Shown here in pieces: positions 37,645 to 49,945 of a stretch of DNA of 64,000 nucleotides. Position numbers and translations under genes: made by a program. Each line of letters begins with the position of its first letter. The stretch's first letter is position 1. The stretch is taken from the NCBI GenBank assembly GCA_001949185.1, contig BDGG01000011.1, forward strand, positions 480,454 to 544,453. Reading direction: 5' to 3'. This stretch comes from Ramazzottius varieornatus (Eukaryota > Tardigrada > Eutardigrada > Parachela > Ramazzottiidae). The notes under the pieces were generated by a model. That model worked only from the letters and a program-made list of their open reading frames with translations, was not told the DNA's origin and did no database searches.

Positions 37645-38416
37645 TTAGCATATCTGGGCACTACCAGGGCATTGTCCAGTTAAACTCGACTCTTCATGTT
37701 TATCTTTCGCAACATCACAGATAATCTCATCATACGATGGAGGAAGAAAAAGCCGGTACTCGGGTGGAGACTGCTCATCCAGCTCCGCCAAATATTCTCC
37801 ACGCGTTAGCTGGTGATTGCAGTTCTCCAGGTTACTTCCTTGCACGCCCATAGGACGTCTACCGTAGTACCACCTTTCGCAAAGTGATTGGAAGTACAGC
37901 ATCGTGCGGAAGGCAATCCAGACAGTTGCCAGAAGAGCCCAGCACACTGCAATTGCTTTGATGGTGTTGATCCAGGTTACTCGCAAATCATAAAGACTTT
38001 TTCGCGTCACATCCGAACCTGATGAGGATTGTAAAACACATCGTGTGATTCCCATCGTCTCAGTTAAAGGTGGATACTGTTTGTTTGTGTGTGTGTGTAT
38101 GTATCCTACCGGTACGTGTGGGATCTGCAGATTTATCGAGACATCTGAAGGGTTCGTTGTCTGTTGACAGCATTCCTTCGAAGCTTGGGTGAAAATCCAT
38201 TTTGGTGTGTTTCGGGCCATCTTGAGGGCTTCCTCTCAGGTCACCGTCTTTGTAGTTATCGCCGGCCTGAACTACTGGGCTCGTCGATTGAGGCACACTG
38301 TGCTCCACAGCGGTGGTGGCTGAGACGAGTATTCCGAACGACAGAAACTTCGCAGATGAACCGGGAAGTAGCGCGCTGACCAACCAGGCGTTAACTTCTA
38401 ACAAGCCCAGCTGCAT
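37645..38416 (-). CDS. Small membrane protein with PPSYDE tail
   Basis: Two exons, 38110-38416 and 37645-38018, joined in phase through TGSDVTRKSL. The N-terminal 35 residues are hydrophobic and may be a signal peptide or first span. A second hydrophobic stretch (TIKAIAVCWALLATVWIAF) is a membrane helix, followed by a cytosolic tail with LFLPPSYDEIICD. PPSYDE is a PPxY motif of the sort bound by WW domains of NEDD4-type ubiquitin ligases. About 226 residues. I do not recognise the family. The neighbouring gene on the same strand has a similar tail. Confidence 0.65.
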
Positions 38417-38819
38417 CGTTTCAAATATCGATTACCGTCTAGAGCTCGCGTACAGTTGCGCCATTCCTTCGAACTTCATCCAGATGGATTACGTTGAAAA
38501 CACACGCTATTAGCCTGTTTTCTAGAGTGAATTTGGAATAATTATAGCTTTTCAGTGTTAACGTCTATTCATCCGTTTTCTTGAAGGATGATGAAGGACA
38601 GATAACAGCACAATGAACCGAATCAAGCTTCACTGCTCCCGATAAGATTTTAAAAGGGTGACTAATTTATTTGGGTACCAGACATGCTTGATAGGTATCA
38701 AATCTTTAGTCGTGTGACTTACGCTAAAACGGTGTGGATAAGATACCCAAACGCGAACAATGAAGACTTGCAAACCAGTGGGGATTTCAGTCTGGGCATA
38801 ATTTACGTGCTTAAAGATC

Positions 38820-38980
38820 AATCAAGCGACACAAGTCAACTAAAGACTGACATAGAAAACTGATATAAAAACTGAGTTACAAAAGTTAGTTTTTAGTATT
38901 CAGTCTCAGTGAAACAGTTGTACATGATTGATCGAACGGACGGAATTTATGCCCGAGACTGAAATCAACACTGTTGCAAA
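38820..38980. repeat. Diverged interspersed repeat, copy 2
   Basis: Same-orientation counterpart of 1-150, with GAGTTACAAAAG, TAGTTTTTAGTATTCAGT and GGACGGAATTTATG conserved. It lies in the intergenic stretch 38417-39323, which otherwise shows no gene. Confidence 0.6.
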
Positions 38981-39323
38981 CTCGCTTCATTGTTTACAAT
39001 GCACAGTTCCAATGAAATGTACCAGAAGAAACTCGCCAAAACTTCTTACGCCATTCGAAAAAAATGAGTTCAGAGTAAGATGTGCTCCATAGAAAATTAT
39101 CCGACGAAACTTGCACTCGATGATGACGAAAGACAGGTAAGCACAGTAGAACCCTGTTTGAGGTTCAATCTGACACAAACGAGAGCACTATACAACCTGA
39201 TGATACTGCCGAAACTACGCGCAAGATTCGCAATAGGAACACAGAATCCAGAAATACATCAAAAAGCTCTACAAGCCACACAGAAAAGTTTCATTCAGAT
39301 CATGCACCAAAGAGTGACGGAGA

Positions 39324-40296
39324 TCAGACTAGTTCGGGAGGGGCGGTTGGCCGTTTGGTGTAGTCCTGTCTTGTGGCTTCGTTGTAAGACGGTGGGTAGT
39401 CCCGATCATCTTTCACTTGTTCATCGATGTAAGGATAGAGCGGTGAGCCCATGGGACCGGTGGTTGCTTGTGGACTCATTGGTCCTTGGAAGGCCGCAGT
39501 GGCCGGTATGGATATTTGAACGGGCTGGATGTGGGTGATCTGTTCGGTGGCCGCTGTGTCCACACGAACCATCGGTGCTATGCAGCAAACCATCAACATT
39601 TGATTCAAAGCTAGGAAAAGACCAACACCAACCGCCATCGGGCCGCGTACCAAACGATGAGCCCTGAAAAACACCAAAAACATTTGAATAAGGGAGAAAA
39701 CAAGGATCGAACAGTCAACTTTCAGATCACAAAACGTTATGAGAAACCGACTCCGTGACGTCACCACGTAAACGAAACCATCACGTGGCCAGAGCAGTAA
39801 AAGGGATTGTCACGTGATTCATAAATTCACACGTTGCAATTCAAACAATCAAGCATACGCACCAGTCGCTATTATCGTCATCGGAAATTATAATTATCCC
39901 TTGGATGGCTGAAGCCACGGCCAAAACAAATCCAAGCATGACCATGCCCGTGTAGATCCTCGGAAAGAGAGGCTGTGCTGTTACAACACGCTGGCCTCCG
40001 CGAGTCGGATCGTAGACGAGTTGAGAAGAAGGTTTGTTGGAAGCGAAGCAGCTGGCCAGGATGCCACACATACCAGTGAAGGCCAACACGGCGCAGGTCG
40101 CGATCGTCACGGGAAGGGGATATAGGATCAGCACAGGGATGAGCGCTAGGCCCCCTAACAGCAACTGAAGTGTTCCGGTAATGAATAGACGTATTCTGGG
40201 GCCGCGAACAGTCGACTGGGTGACGGTGGTTGTGGTGGTGGTGATCGGCTGGTAAGATACAGCCCCTCCGTTGTGTGCGATCACCGAAGTAGCCAT
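39324..40296 (-). CDS. Tetraspan membrane protein with PPSYNEA tail
   Basis: Two exons, 39863-40296 and 39324-39663, joined at a GTGCGT donor to give SDWAHRL. Four hydrophobic spans are visible: LFITGTLQLLLGGLALIPV, IATCAVLAFTGMCGILAS, MVMLGFVLAVASAIQGIII and MAVGVGLFLALNQMLMVCC. The N terminus is Thr-rich (PITTTTTTVTQS). The C-terminal cytosolic tail is Pro-rich and contains DYPPSYNEATRQ, a PPxY motif suited to WW-domain (NEDD4-like) binding and endosomal sorting. The topology recalls MARVEL/CD20-like tetraspans, but I cannot assign a family. Confidence 0.7.
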
Positions 40297-42389
40297 CCTT
40301 CTGCGAACGTAGCTGTCGATTGATCCCGAAGTCTTTAATTACAACAGAACGAACAGGTCAGTAAACTTGGTAGTTGGGAGCAATTCTGAACTTCCATCAA
40401 GGGGAGAATGGCGTCTCCTATTCTCGATCTAGACGGAAGTAGCTGATCCTTACGTCACCACTCACCACTGTAGAGCTGCAGTACTTCGCCTGTTGCGAAC
40501 AACGGCGTGCCAAAACGCTGGCGACTCACCAGCCGCCGTAGATAGGGGAAGAACACCCATCAGCAGTCACACCGGAGGTCAGGGAATCAAGTCATGGTCT
40601 GCCTTTCATACGAATTATTAATTGGAGAGACACTTTAATTCGTATGGTGAAAGACATATTCCCACATCTCAAGGCTCTGGAAAATTCGAAGAAAGGTTTG
40701 GCCTTTTCGATTTTCCAGCAAGGCGAAGTACAGCAGCTCATCAGGATACGTCACACAGTGGGCGGAGTTTTGATCGGAAGTTCTGAAACAAACAACTGAC
40801 GTCATGAACAGCTGTTTGAATAACCGGACATTTTGAAGTTCTGACTTACCTCCCCCTTGCAAGCGCCGGCCGGCCAGTAGCCTCGTCTCCCGTTGGGACT
40901 TGGGCCTTGGGAACAGATTGTTTTTGGCCGACAATGTAAAAATGGCGTCTGGGAATCGAGATTTTCTGGACACTGGGAGGTGAGATTACGGGTCGACTAG
41001 GGCCGGAAATGGTAGAAAAACGACCACCCTAAATGGCTCTGATGTACAAGAGGTGGAAATTTGCACCCCGAGAGAACAGGGTGGGAACGGCAGGATGGAA
41101 AAGCTGGGAACAAGCGATAGGGTGGGATTACTGTATACTCTCCCGAAATTGACGTACGTCACTCCATTCAGAGTGTAGAACTTAGAGAAAGGGTTCCCCA
41201 ATGATTTGAGAGTCAGTGACGTACGTGAATTTCGGGAGAGCATACAGTACCGGCTTTTCATAACTTCAAACCCGGAAATCACGAGTTCTAAGAGAACCTG
41301 CTGTCTGTTTCAAGGGTTCCCAGTTAACCACCTCATTTGTACCCTATAGAGTAGCATTCCCTCCCATCTCGACCACACACCGTCAGCCAGTGCAATCCTG
41401 TAGTGCCACAAAGAGTACTCTGTGACGTCAGTATATCGAAACTGACAGAAGACATCAGTTCGACGGTCCTAGTTACTGGAATTACCTTGGGCGGTGCGGC
41501 AGTATACCACCCTAGGTTCAGAAACAGCAAATCCTTTTTGAATTTTCACTGCTCCGATTACGCAAGGACAGTCGCAGTATTTCGGTACTCTTGTTTCTGT
41601 TTAGACGTACATATCAGACAAGGTTTTTGAAGGACGATACGCGCCGCACCAGACAAGTATCTCTACGTAACACCGCTTCATGATTCGAGACATACATTTT
41701 CCGGTCTTGATTGGAAACCCTCGCTTGCACGAAACCGGTGAACCGTCAGACCAGACTCGAACTGACGATTACCCATAAGTGTGGCCCATTCTCGCTTTCC
41801 TAAAAAACTGAAACAAGCCGCTTGAATTTACTCGATCTGTAGCGACGGCCATGGGGCCGAAAAATCGAGCACGTACGTTTCCAGGTTATTCCGAACTGGA
41901 CGCAATGAAGATGACAGCTTTTTCCAGGTAATGACTGATAAAGGGGAACAGAAACGCATGACGTCAGCCTTGTTTACTCTCGAAGTACGGCCTGCCAAAC
42001 CAGACGCTCTTGCTTAGATAGCTGACGGAACGCATGCCCCTGCCATTGTGCTAGTTGAACGAGTGCATGCACTTCTCATCGAATTTGACTTCACTAAATA
42101 AGCCGCACCCCCCCCCCCACCCCGTTTTGAAAAGTGCTCGAAAGTGATCGCGAACTGCCTTTTCTTGTAGCTATAATCTGCAATGACAACGCAAAACAAT
42201 AGCGCTGTTTAGAGTTTCGCTCTAACTTTCTGAACGCTTCAAAACCTGAGGCTAAACAAGAAGAGAAAAGCGAAGTAGGGATGCACTTCCTACATTTGCT
42301 TCAGAGGTCAATAGCGCTATGGCTATGTTCAAATTACCCGCATCGAAGGGAAAAGCAATCGGTCGATCACCTGTAGCGGAAAGTTTGAT
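40297..42389. other. Intergenic stretch with inverted repeats
   Basis: Contains a hairpin CATACGAATT...AATTCGTATG (40607-40646), a 121-bp inverted-repeat element (41129-41249) and a C10-type homopolymer near 42109-42120. The open frame at 40635-40973 (minus) has no recognisable features. No gene called. Confidence 0.45.
41129..41249. mobile_element. 121-bp MITE-like element
   Basis: TACTGTATACTCTCCCGAAA and ACGTACGTCACT at the left are matched by AGTGACGTACGT and TTTCGGGAGAGCATACAGTA at the right, giving arms of about 36 bp around a non-coding centre. The TACTGTA ends recall Tc1/mariner-type derivatives. Confidence 0.75.
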
Positions 42390-42397
42390 ATAGGCTA

Positions 42398-45300
42398 TAG
42401 ACCTGAGGATGGTGTGGTTTCACCACACCACACCGAAAACAACCACTCTTTTTGGTTTCGGTGTGCTTGAAACACCAAATCGAAAAATTGGTGTCCGAGT
42501 CACACCGAATTTACCGTTTCGGTATCTAGGAACACCACATCACACCAGACCGAAAAACTTTTGGTGCACCAGATTTAATGAGCTAGTCAGCTAGCTTGGG
42601 CTAGATGAGTATCGCAAACTCGCTGTTTCGCCCCGTGGTTGATTCGACTAACTGGCGATTGTTTAAGCTGCGAAAATTTACCTGTGTGGAATGTTTTCTT
42701 TCGAATTCGTCTGTATTACATCTTGCCATCTTTCGACGGCTCTGTTCGTTCTTTTTGAATTCAGATAGCTGTCATGTGTGGAAACAGGCTGACGTTTAAT
42801 CAGGAGCTGGAACAGATTCGTGCGGAGAGCGAAGAAAGGAATGCCGTACGTCGCGAAATGGACGAAGGTGAACTGGACCATGTGCCGATGGAGATTGCCG
42901 CCACCTTCTCTAGGTTCACCGACTTCGACAGTCAAGAGTAAGAGAGCCGCCAATGAAGTGAAACGCCGAGCGCCCATCTACAAGTATTGGAATCTGGACG
43001 AGAAAGCGAAGAAGTTCAGATGTGGGTTTGGCAAGTGCAGGCAGACTTACGCCGAAACCAACTCGAGCTCGATGCTGACTGCCCATACCAAGTCTTGTCA
43101 CCTAACTGAATGGGAGAAAGCCGACGGCAGAACCACGAATTCCACCAGCTCAAAATCAGCAGCAGTAGCCAAAGCATTCCAACCCGTAGATCCAAAGCTG
43201 AGCCCTAAGGAGCAACAAGCGATTGACGATCGCTTCAAACGACTCATTACAGGTGAAATCTACTCTTCGCCCTTGTGGACTATCCTGAATTCAGAGAACT
43301 TGCCCAAGCTCTGAATCGTCTTTGTGAAGTACCGAGCAGGTTCACTCTCAAAGCTTGCCTGTGCGCCGACTTCGAAAAGTATAGGCAGAAGGTAAAGCTA
43401 ATCTTGCAAGACTACCTTCATATTTCTCGACTTCAGAATTTTGATTGTTGATTGTAGGTGAAAGCTGAGCTAGCTAACGTACCTGGACGAATCTCATTGA
43501 CGTTAGATCCGTGGACTTCTGTGGCTCAGGAAGGATATCTGGGGCTTACGGCACACTGGGTGACTTCAGAGTTCGAGTTACGGGAGTTACTGCTCGGGTT
43601 TGTTAGCCTACCAGCCGAGCACACTGGAGAAGTCCTGAAAGAAGAAGTCATGTCAATCCTGAGAGACTACGGTATCGCGCACAAGACGTTCGCCTGGACT
43701 ATGGATGGGGCCGCGAACATGAAAGCTTTCTTTAACGACATGAAACCAGACTTCAACTAGAGAGACAGAGCCTGAAAGTGACTACTGAAGGTTTTTATTC
43801 ACAAATCCATTCTTGGAAGTCCATTTCTGAGCTCAATTTTTGCGAACGATTGTGGCTTATGAATCTGCTCTGCAGTGTCAGAATTCCGGAGACGGTGCGT
43901 TTGTCATGTGATGAACAACGTGGCGGAAGTTGGCATTAAGGATGACTTAAGGCTGCTTAGTCGGGTACGTGAGATGGTCAATTTCATACGGAAGCCGAAA
44001 GCAAAGAAACAGTACATCGCATTGCGAGAGTCGGAAAAAGACAGAGACAAGGAAAGACATCTCAGGTTACCCTTGGATGTCTCCACGAAATGGAATAGCA
44101 CTTTGCCAATACGGAGTGCTTTTGAGGCGAGGCACCACCTGGAAAAGTTTCGCGGCTACGTACGGTACCACCACGTTCAAGAAGAACCTACTGAAAGATT
44201 CTGAATGGGATGACGTGAGCCGCTTGATACGTTTTCTGAGTCCATTGGAAGAAGCCATAAACGACTGTTCGGCCTCGAAGTCTCCCACTTTCCATCTCGG
44301 CAAGCAGTGCCTGGCTATCCTTCAAGACCACTTCAAGGTAAAATTAGTTAACTGATAGAAGAGCTACTTCCTGTTCGCAATGAAAGTTTCCTGGTATTTG
44401 TATACCGTGGTTTGAATATTCCACTATTCGCGTTTAGTTTTCATTCTGCTCCAACAGAATTCCAAAATCGAAATGAGAATCACACTAGTATTAGTCACCA
44501 AAATACTGACGTACGAACCGAGACTGCTCTTCCATCAGATTAATTAATTTTCTCTTAAGGCCGCACAAGACCCGAGCGCGGTGAGAATAATTTCTGCATT
44601 CGGTTTGGTGGCGTTTTCTATCACGGAACTTCGTTGTAGAAACCCTACATCAAGAAGACAGCAGAGAACATGGAAGCCAAGCTGACGTCGGTCGAACTGG
44701 ATAGCTGGCAGCAGGAAGTCACAATCGTTGCCCTTCTTCTGGATCCTTGTGTGCCTTCGCAAGGCTCGAGAGAAATTACAAGCCACGGAGGTGTTATAGA
44801 AATACGTCGGTCTTTACTCGGATCAAAACATCGGTATTCCGGAAAATGTCCCCGTTAGTCAATCACAGCCTACATCTCTTCGCGACTCTTTCCTGAGAAA
44901 GATCACTAACGGGTCGACTGCTCAACAGAATAAAGTCGATAGTTATCTTGGAAGCTCAGCGGAACCGAAGTGCGACGTCCTGAAATGGTGGAAATCCCAA
45001 CGTAATGTTTTCCCTGTCTTTTCAAAAATGGTGATTAACTTTATGGCTGTTTGCGCTTCTTCGGTCCCCTCTGAGCGATGGTTTTCGCGTGCTGGTAAGG
45101 TCGTTACCAAGCCTAGAAGTTCACTAGATAGTACGACCGTTCAAGTTTCGATGTGTTTGAAATCTTGGTATTTTTTTGAGTTTCCTACAGTGCAGTTCGA
45201 TTTGTCGATGACGGATCAATAAATTGTGAATTCGCTCTTTGAAACTTTTTTCAGTTTGGTGTGGTGTGGTGCACCGAAAGAGTGGTATCCGATCCACACC

Positions 45301-45409
45301 ACACCGGAAAAAGTGGTGTGGCTTTCGCAACGAAAAACCAGTTTCGGTGTGGAGAAGCACCGAACCGAAAAACACCACACCACACTTAATCACACTTTTC
45401 TCAGGTCTA
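42398..45409 (+). mobile_element. hAT-family DNA transposon, 3,012 bp, with 8-bp TSD
   Basis: The ends TAGACCTGAG...CTCAGGTCTA are inverted and lie between identical 8-bp duplications ATAGGCTA (42390-42397 and 45410-45417), as expected for hAT elements. Subterminal zones at 42410-42560 and 45250-45390 are dense in GGTGTGGTGTGG / CACCACACCACAC words, probably transposase-binding repeats. The inside encodes a hAT transposase. The intact duplication shows the copy has not been scrambled since insertion, although its coding frame is broken. Confidence 0.93.
42774..45222 (+). pseudogene. hAT transposase, disrupted
   Basis: Fragments in order: an acidic start (MCGNRLTFNQELEQIRAE); a BED-type zinc finger (YWNLDEKAKKFRCGFGKC, HTKSCH); the catalytic RNase-H-like part with RISLTLDPWTSVAQEGYLG and FAWTMDGAANMK; RRCVCHVMNNVAE and LDVSTKWNST; FLSPLEEAIN; and the C-terminal dimerisation region ASSVPSERWFSRAGKVVTKP. 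A gt-ag intron at 43391-43457 joins in phase (YRQK to VKAELANVPG). At least three frame changes (near 42912, 43273 and 44170) cannot be explained by clear splice sites. It probably cannot make active transposase, but its ends might still be mobilised in trans. Confidence 0.8.
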
Positions 45410-45417
45410 ATAGGCTA

Positions 45418-46467
45418 TATCGTTCTCCACCCTGGACTGGCTTGCTAGCCTCCACCTGGACGAGATGTGATGTCAAGGGGCCGGACCCCAGCCAGGGGTG
45501 ACATGAAAATTCAGTTAGGATTTTCGAAAGTGGCGCATAAAACTGGTGAAAAATTCAAGAGGACCGCGTCGCGGGCGGCATATGTCGGCTTACGGCGTGC
45601 GCCTTCAGGCATCCCAGTTAAGGTGCGCAGCGGTTCATTATATCACACTTAGGTTTGCGCCGGCTATCAGAAATGCAGTATACCACAGTGTGGGCGTTGT
45701 CGGACGCGCACTCGTGCGAGTCGACCAATGAGAACTGCGCAATTACACAGAGTGAATTGCAGTTGGGGGGAGCGTACCGTGCCGTTAAACCTAATCAATG
45801 TCAGTTTCCGTTCAGTTTCGTTTACGGAAACTGGCCTAATTATTGGCCTGGACAAGATTTCTGGCCACTGATTTCCGAACCGGCAGCTCTGCCAGCTGTA
45901 TTCGGTTGCGTTTGCAACAGAAGTGGCTTCCACCACACATTGCTGCTTTACCGACATGAATAACCGATTAGTGGTGGTCCTGCGGGGGCTGCTCGTTTGG
46001 CAGCGGCGGCCAGCGGTGCCCCGGCAAACAGGACTTTGTAGAAAACAGTCGGGTAATAGCAATGTCGGCCCTTACGTCACGAGCCGAGCCATAACATCAA
46101 CCGTGCACGTACGTTGCACCCATGGTGTCGTCTCGTAGAAAAATTCGGGTTCGCTTGAATTAACCGAGTCAGCGATCAGCTGATCGTGACGTCATAGGCG
46201 ACAAATAGGAAGGAATTTTATTAGCTCGACAATTCAGTCGACGACCTCCCCGATGTTAAGAGGATCAAAGTCTACTCAGCAAGATGGTGGAAAAAGTTAC
46301 AGTAACCAAAACAGAGTCACCCGGTTGGTCAGGAACGAGTATCGTTATAAAGATCGATCTTTCAGGTTCAAGACAACAAATAGATCCGTTTGGAGTGCCA
46401 GCTAGAGCGACTAAAGGAGAATTTATAACACACAGCGATAAAATTTGGTTAGCCGTTCGGTTCACAG
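45418..46467. other. Intergenic stretch right of the hAT element
   Basis: A weak AAGTGGCGCA-type fragment lies at 45529-45640 (AAGTGGCGCATAAAACTG, then CGTGCGCCTTCAGG and GTGCGCAGCGG). A 69-codon open frame at 46284-46493 (plus), starting MVEKVTVTKTESPG, is compositionally protein-like, but I cannot match it and it overlaps the end of the ORF1-like gene; I do not call it a gene. Confidence 0.4.
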
Positions 46468-47415
46468 TTATAGACCGAACTTCCAAGGAGTGATGCTGAT
46501 GTTGGACGACCAGTTCTCGGCTTTCGGGACAACGTCCACATTGTTCGCGAAGACTCCGATGCGACCGACCATGGAAGACTTAGTGTCGTCAGGGCCGACA
46601 GGAACTATCCGGCGGAAGCGAGGCTTCACTCCGATGTTTTGCAGGTAATCTTTCAGCTGTTCAGCGGTTACGTGTCTCGGGACACTCCGAATGGCGAAGT
46701 CACGACCCGGCGGTCTCTTGGCTCGCAGCGGGTTGGCTGTTATACTTTCTTCATCAGCCTTCTTCGTACCTCTTACAACAACGCGGGTTGCCTTTTGCCG
46801 TACAGCAGGGTTCCCGGATGGTTGGGATCTCCGGGCAGTAACGGCAGCGAAGGTTGGAGTGATGATAGCCTTGAGTGGAGAAACTACGGGCGTTGCGGTG
46901 GCGGTAGCCTGGGTCATACTGGCGACACTAGCCTTGCTGGCAGGAGGCTCATATGGCGGGACAGGCAGCCGTTGGGCGATATTCTCCAGCAAAGACAATC
47001 TTCCTAAGATGGATTGCCGGCTTACCTCAAGAGCTTTGACGGTCTTCTGTAGCTCCAGCTTGTCTTCGTGTAGGGATTCCACGAGGCTCTCCAGGCGGCT
47101 GATCTGCTCAGCTTGGCATCGAAGGTGTTCCATGGGCTGGTACATCTGGATCGGCCATATCCGCTCGAATTCCTCTCGACAATGATGCCTCAATACTTCA
47201 GCCATCCCTTCCATAGGCGTGTTGTGTCTTTCCAGGAGCTCATCCTCAGTCCCGACAAAAGATAGCTTCATAAATTTCAGATTTACATACAATAAAAAGT
47301 TTTTTTCCACAAAGGCTTGTTTGCCGGCGCACCGCTGGCGGCGGCGGGGAGCTGCTGTGGTGAAGCCTCGCAAGGCAAACACGTCGGAGAGCTCCGCCGA
47401 TGTCCTCCTCACCAT
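46468..47415 (-). CDS. Retroelement ORF1-like protein (intronless)
   Basis: Intronless frame of up to 315 codons; the true start is probably an internal ATG near 47271 (MKLSFVGTEDELLERH). A coiled coil (SRLESLVESLHEDKLELQK, VSRQSILGRLSLLENI) is followed by a basic Ala/Thr linker and a compact C-terminal domain (FAIRSVPRHVTAEQLKDYL ... PVGPDDTKSSMVGRIGVFA ... ISITPWKF). The order coiled coil, RRM-like fold and a terminal W-P/ISIxPW-type motif matches ORF1-type nucleic-acid-binding proteins of retroelements found in many invertebrates. It lies next to no visible reverse transcriptase, so it is a solo or truncated copy, or a domesticated gene. The open frame is undamaged, which is notable. Confidence 0.5.
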   Translation of the reverse strand: MVRRTSAELSDVFALRGFTTAAPRRRQRCAGKQAFVEKNFLLYVNLKFMKLSFVGTEDELLERHNTPMEGMAEVLRHHCREEFERIWPIQMYQPMEHLRCQAEQISRLESLVESLHEDKLELQKTVKALEVSRQSILGRLSLLENIAQRLPVPPYEPPASKASVASMTQATATATPVVSPLKAIITPTFAAVTARRSQPSGNPAVRQKATRVVVRGTKKADEESITANPLRAKRPPGRDFAIRSVPRHVTAEQLKDYLQNIGVKPRFRRIVPVGPDDTKSSMVGRIGVFANNVDVVPKAENWSSNISITPWKFGL

Positions 47416-47825
47416 CGCTGTTCGACAGCGGTGGAGCCACTAAGGCTTTCTGGACCTTGCTTCCCTGTAATTGCCGTCTTACTTTTATATATTTTATTGT
47501 GTAAACAATACAAATAATGAGAAAAATAAAATCGCCGCTTTCCGTCGCAATCCCCCCAAAAGCACAGTTCCCTTAGGGGAGATAATAAATTTATACAGGG
47601 GCTTCCCAAAAGTCACTGAAGATCACACCCCTTGCTGGGAGACGAGATTATGTGGCAAATTTCCTGGCCACATACAGTACGTTGGGAGACGAGATTTTGG
47701 TACCTGGCCCGCGCTTGGCTGCCTTGCAACTCCCACCACATTGTCTCGCGCTATACTGTGCTCTCGAGTCGCGACGAGCGAAACATCTGGGGAACCTCTG
47801 TCTAACGGGAACATTGCGTAAGAAG
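47416..47825. other. Divergent spacer, ORF1-like / ADH5
   Basis: ADH5 promoter region. Contains a short direct repeat TTGGGAGACGAGATT (47634-47649 and 47682-47696). No TATA box recognised. Confidence 0.4.

Positions 47826-49945
<2,120 letters not shown>

Noticed and set aside
39080-39538. Plus-strand open frame over the tetraspan PPxY gene
   Set aside because: It runs antisense to the conserved PPSYNEA-encoding exon and has no features of its own.
45667-46062. Cysteine-containing minus-strand open frame right of the hAT element
   Set aside because: Cysteine spacing matches no known secreted domain, and both strands are open, as expected by chance in this composition.
46284-46493. 69-codon plus-strand open frame starting MVEKVTVTKTESPG
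   Set aside because: Composition looks protein-like, but there is no homology I can name and it overlaps the 3' end of the ORF1-like gene on the other strand.
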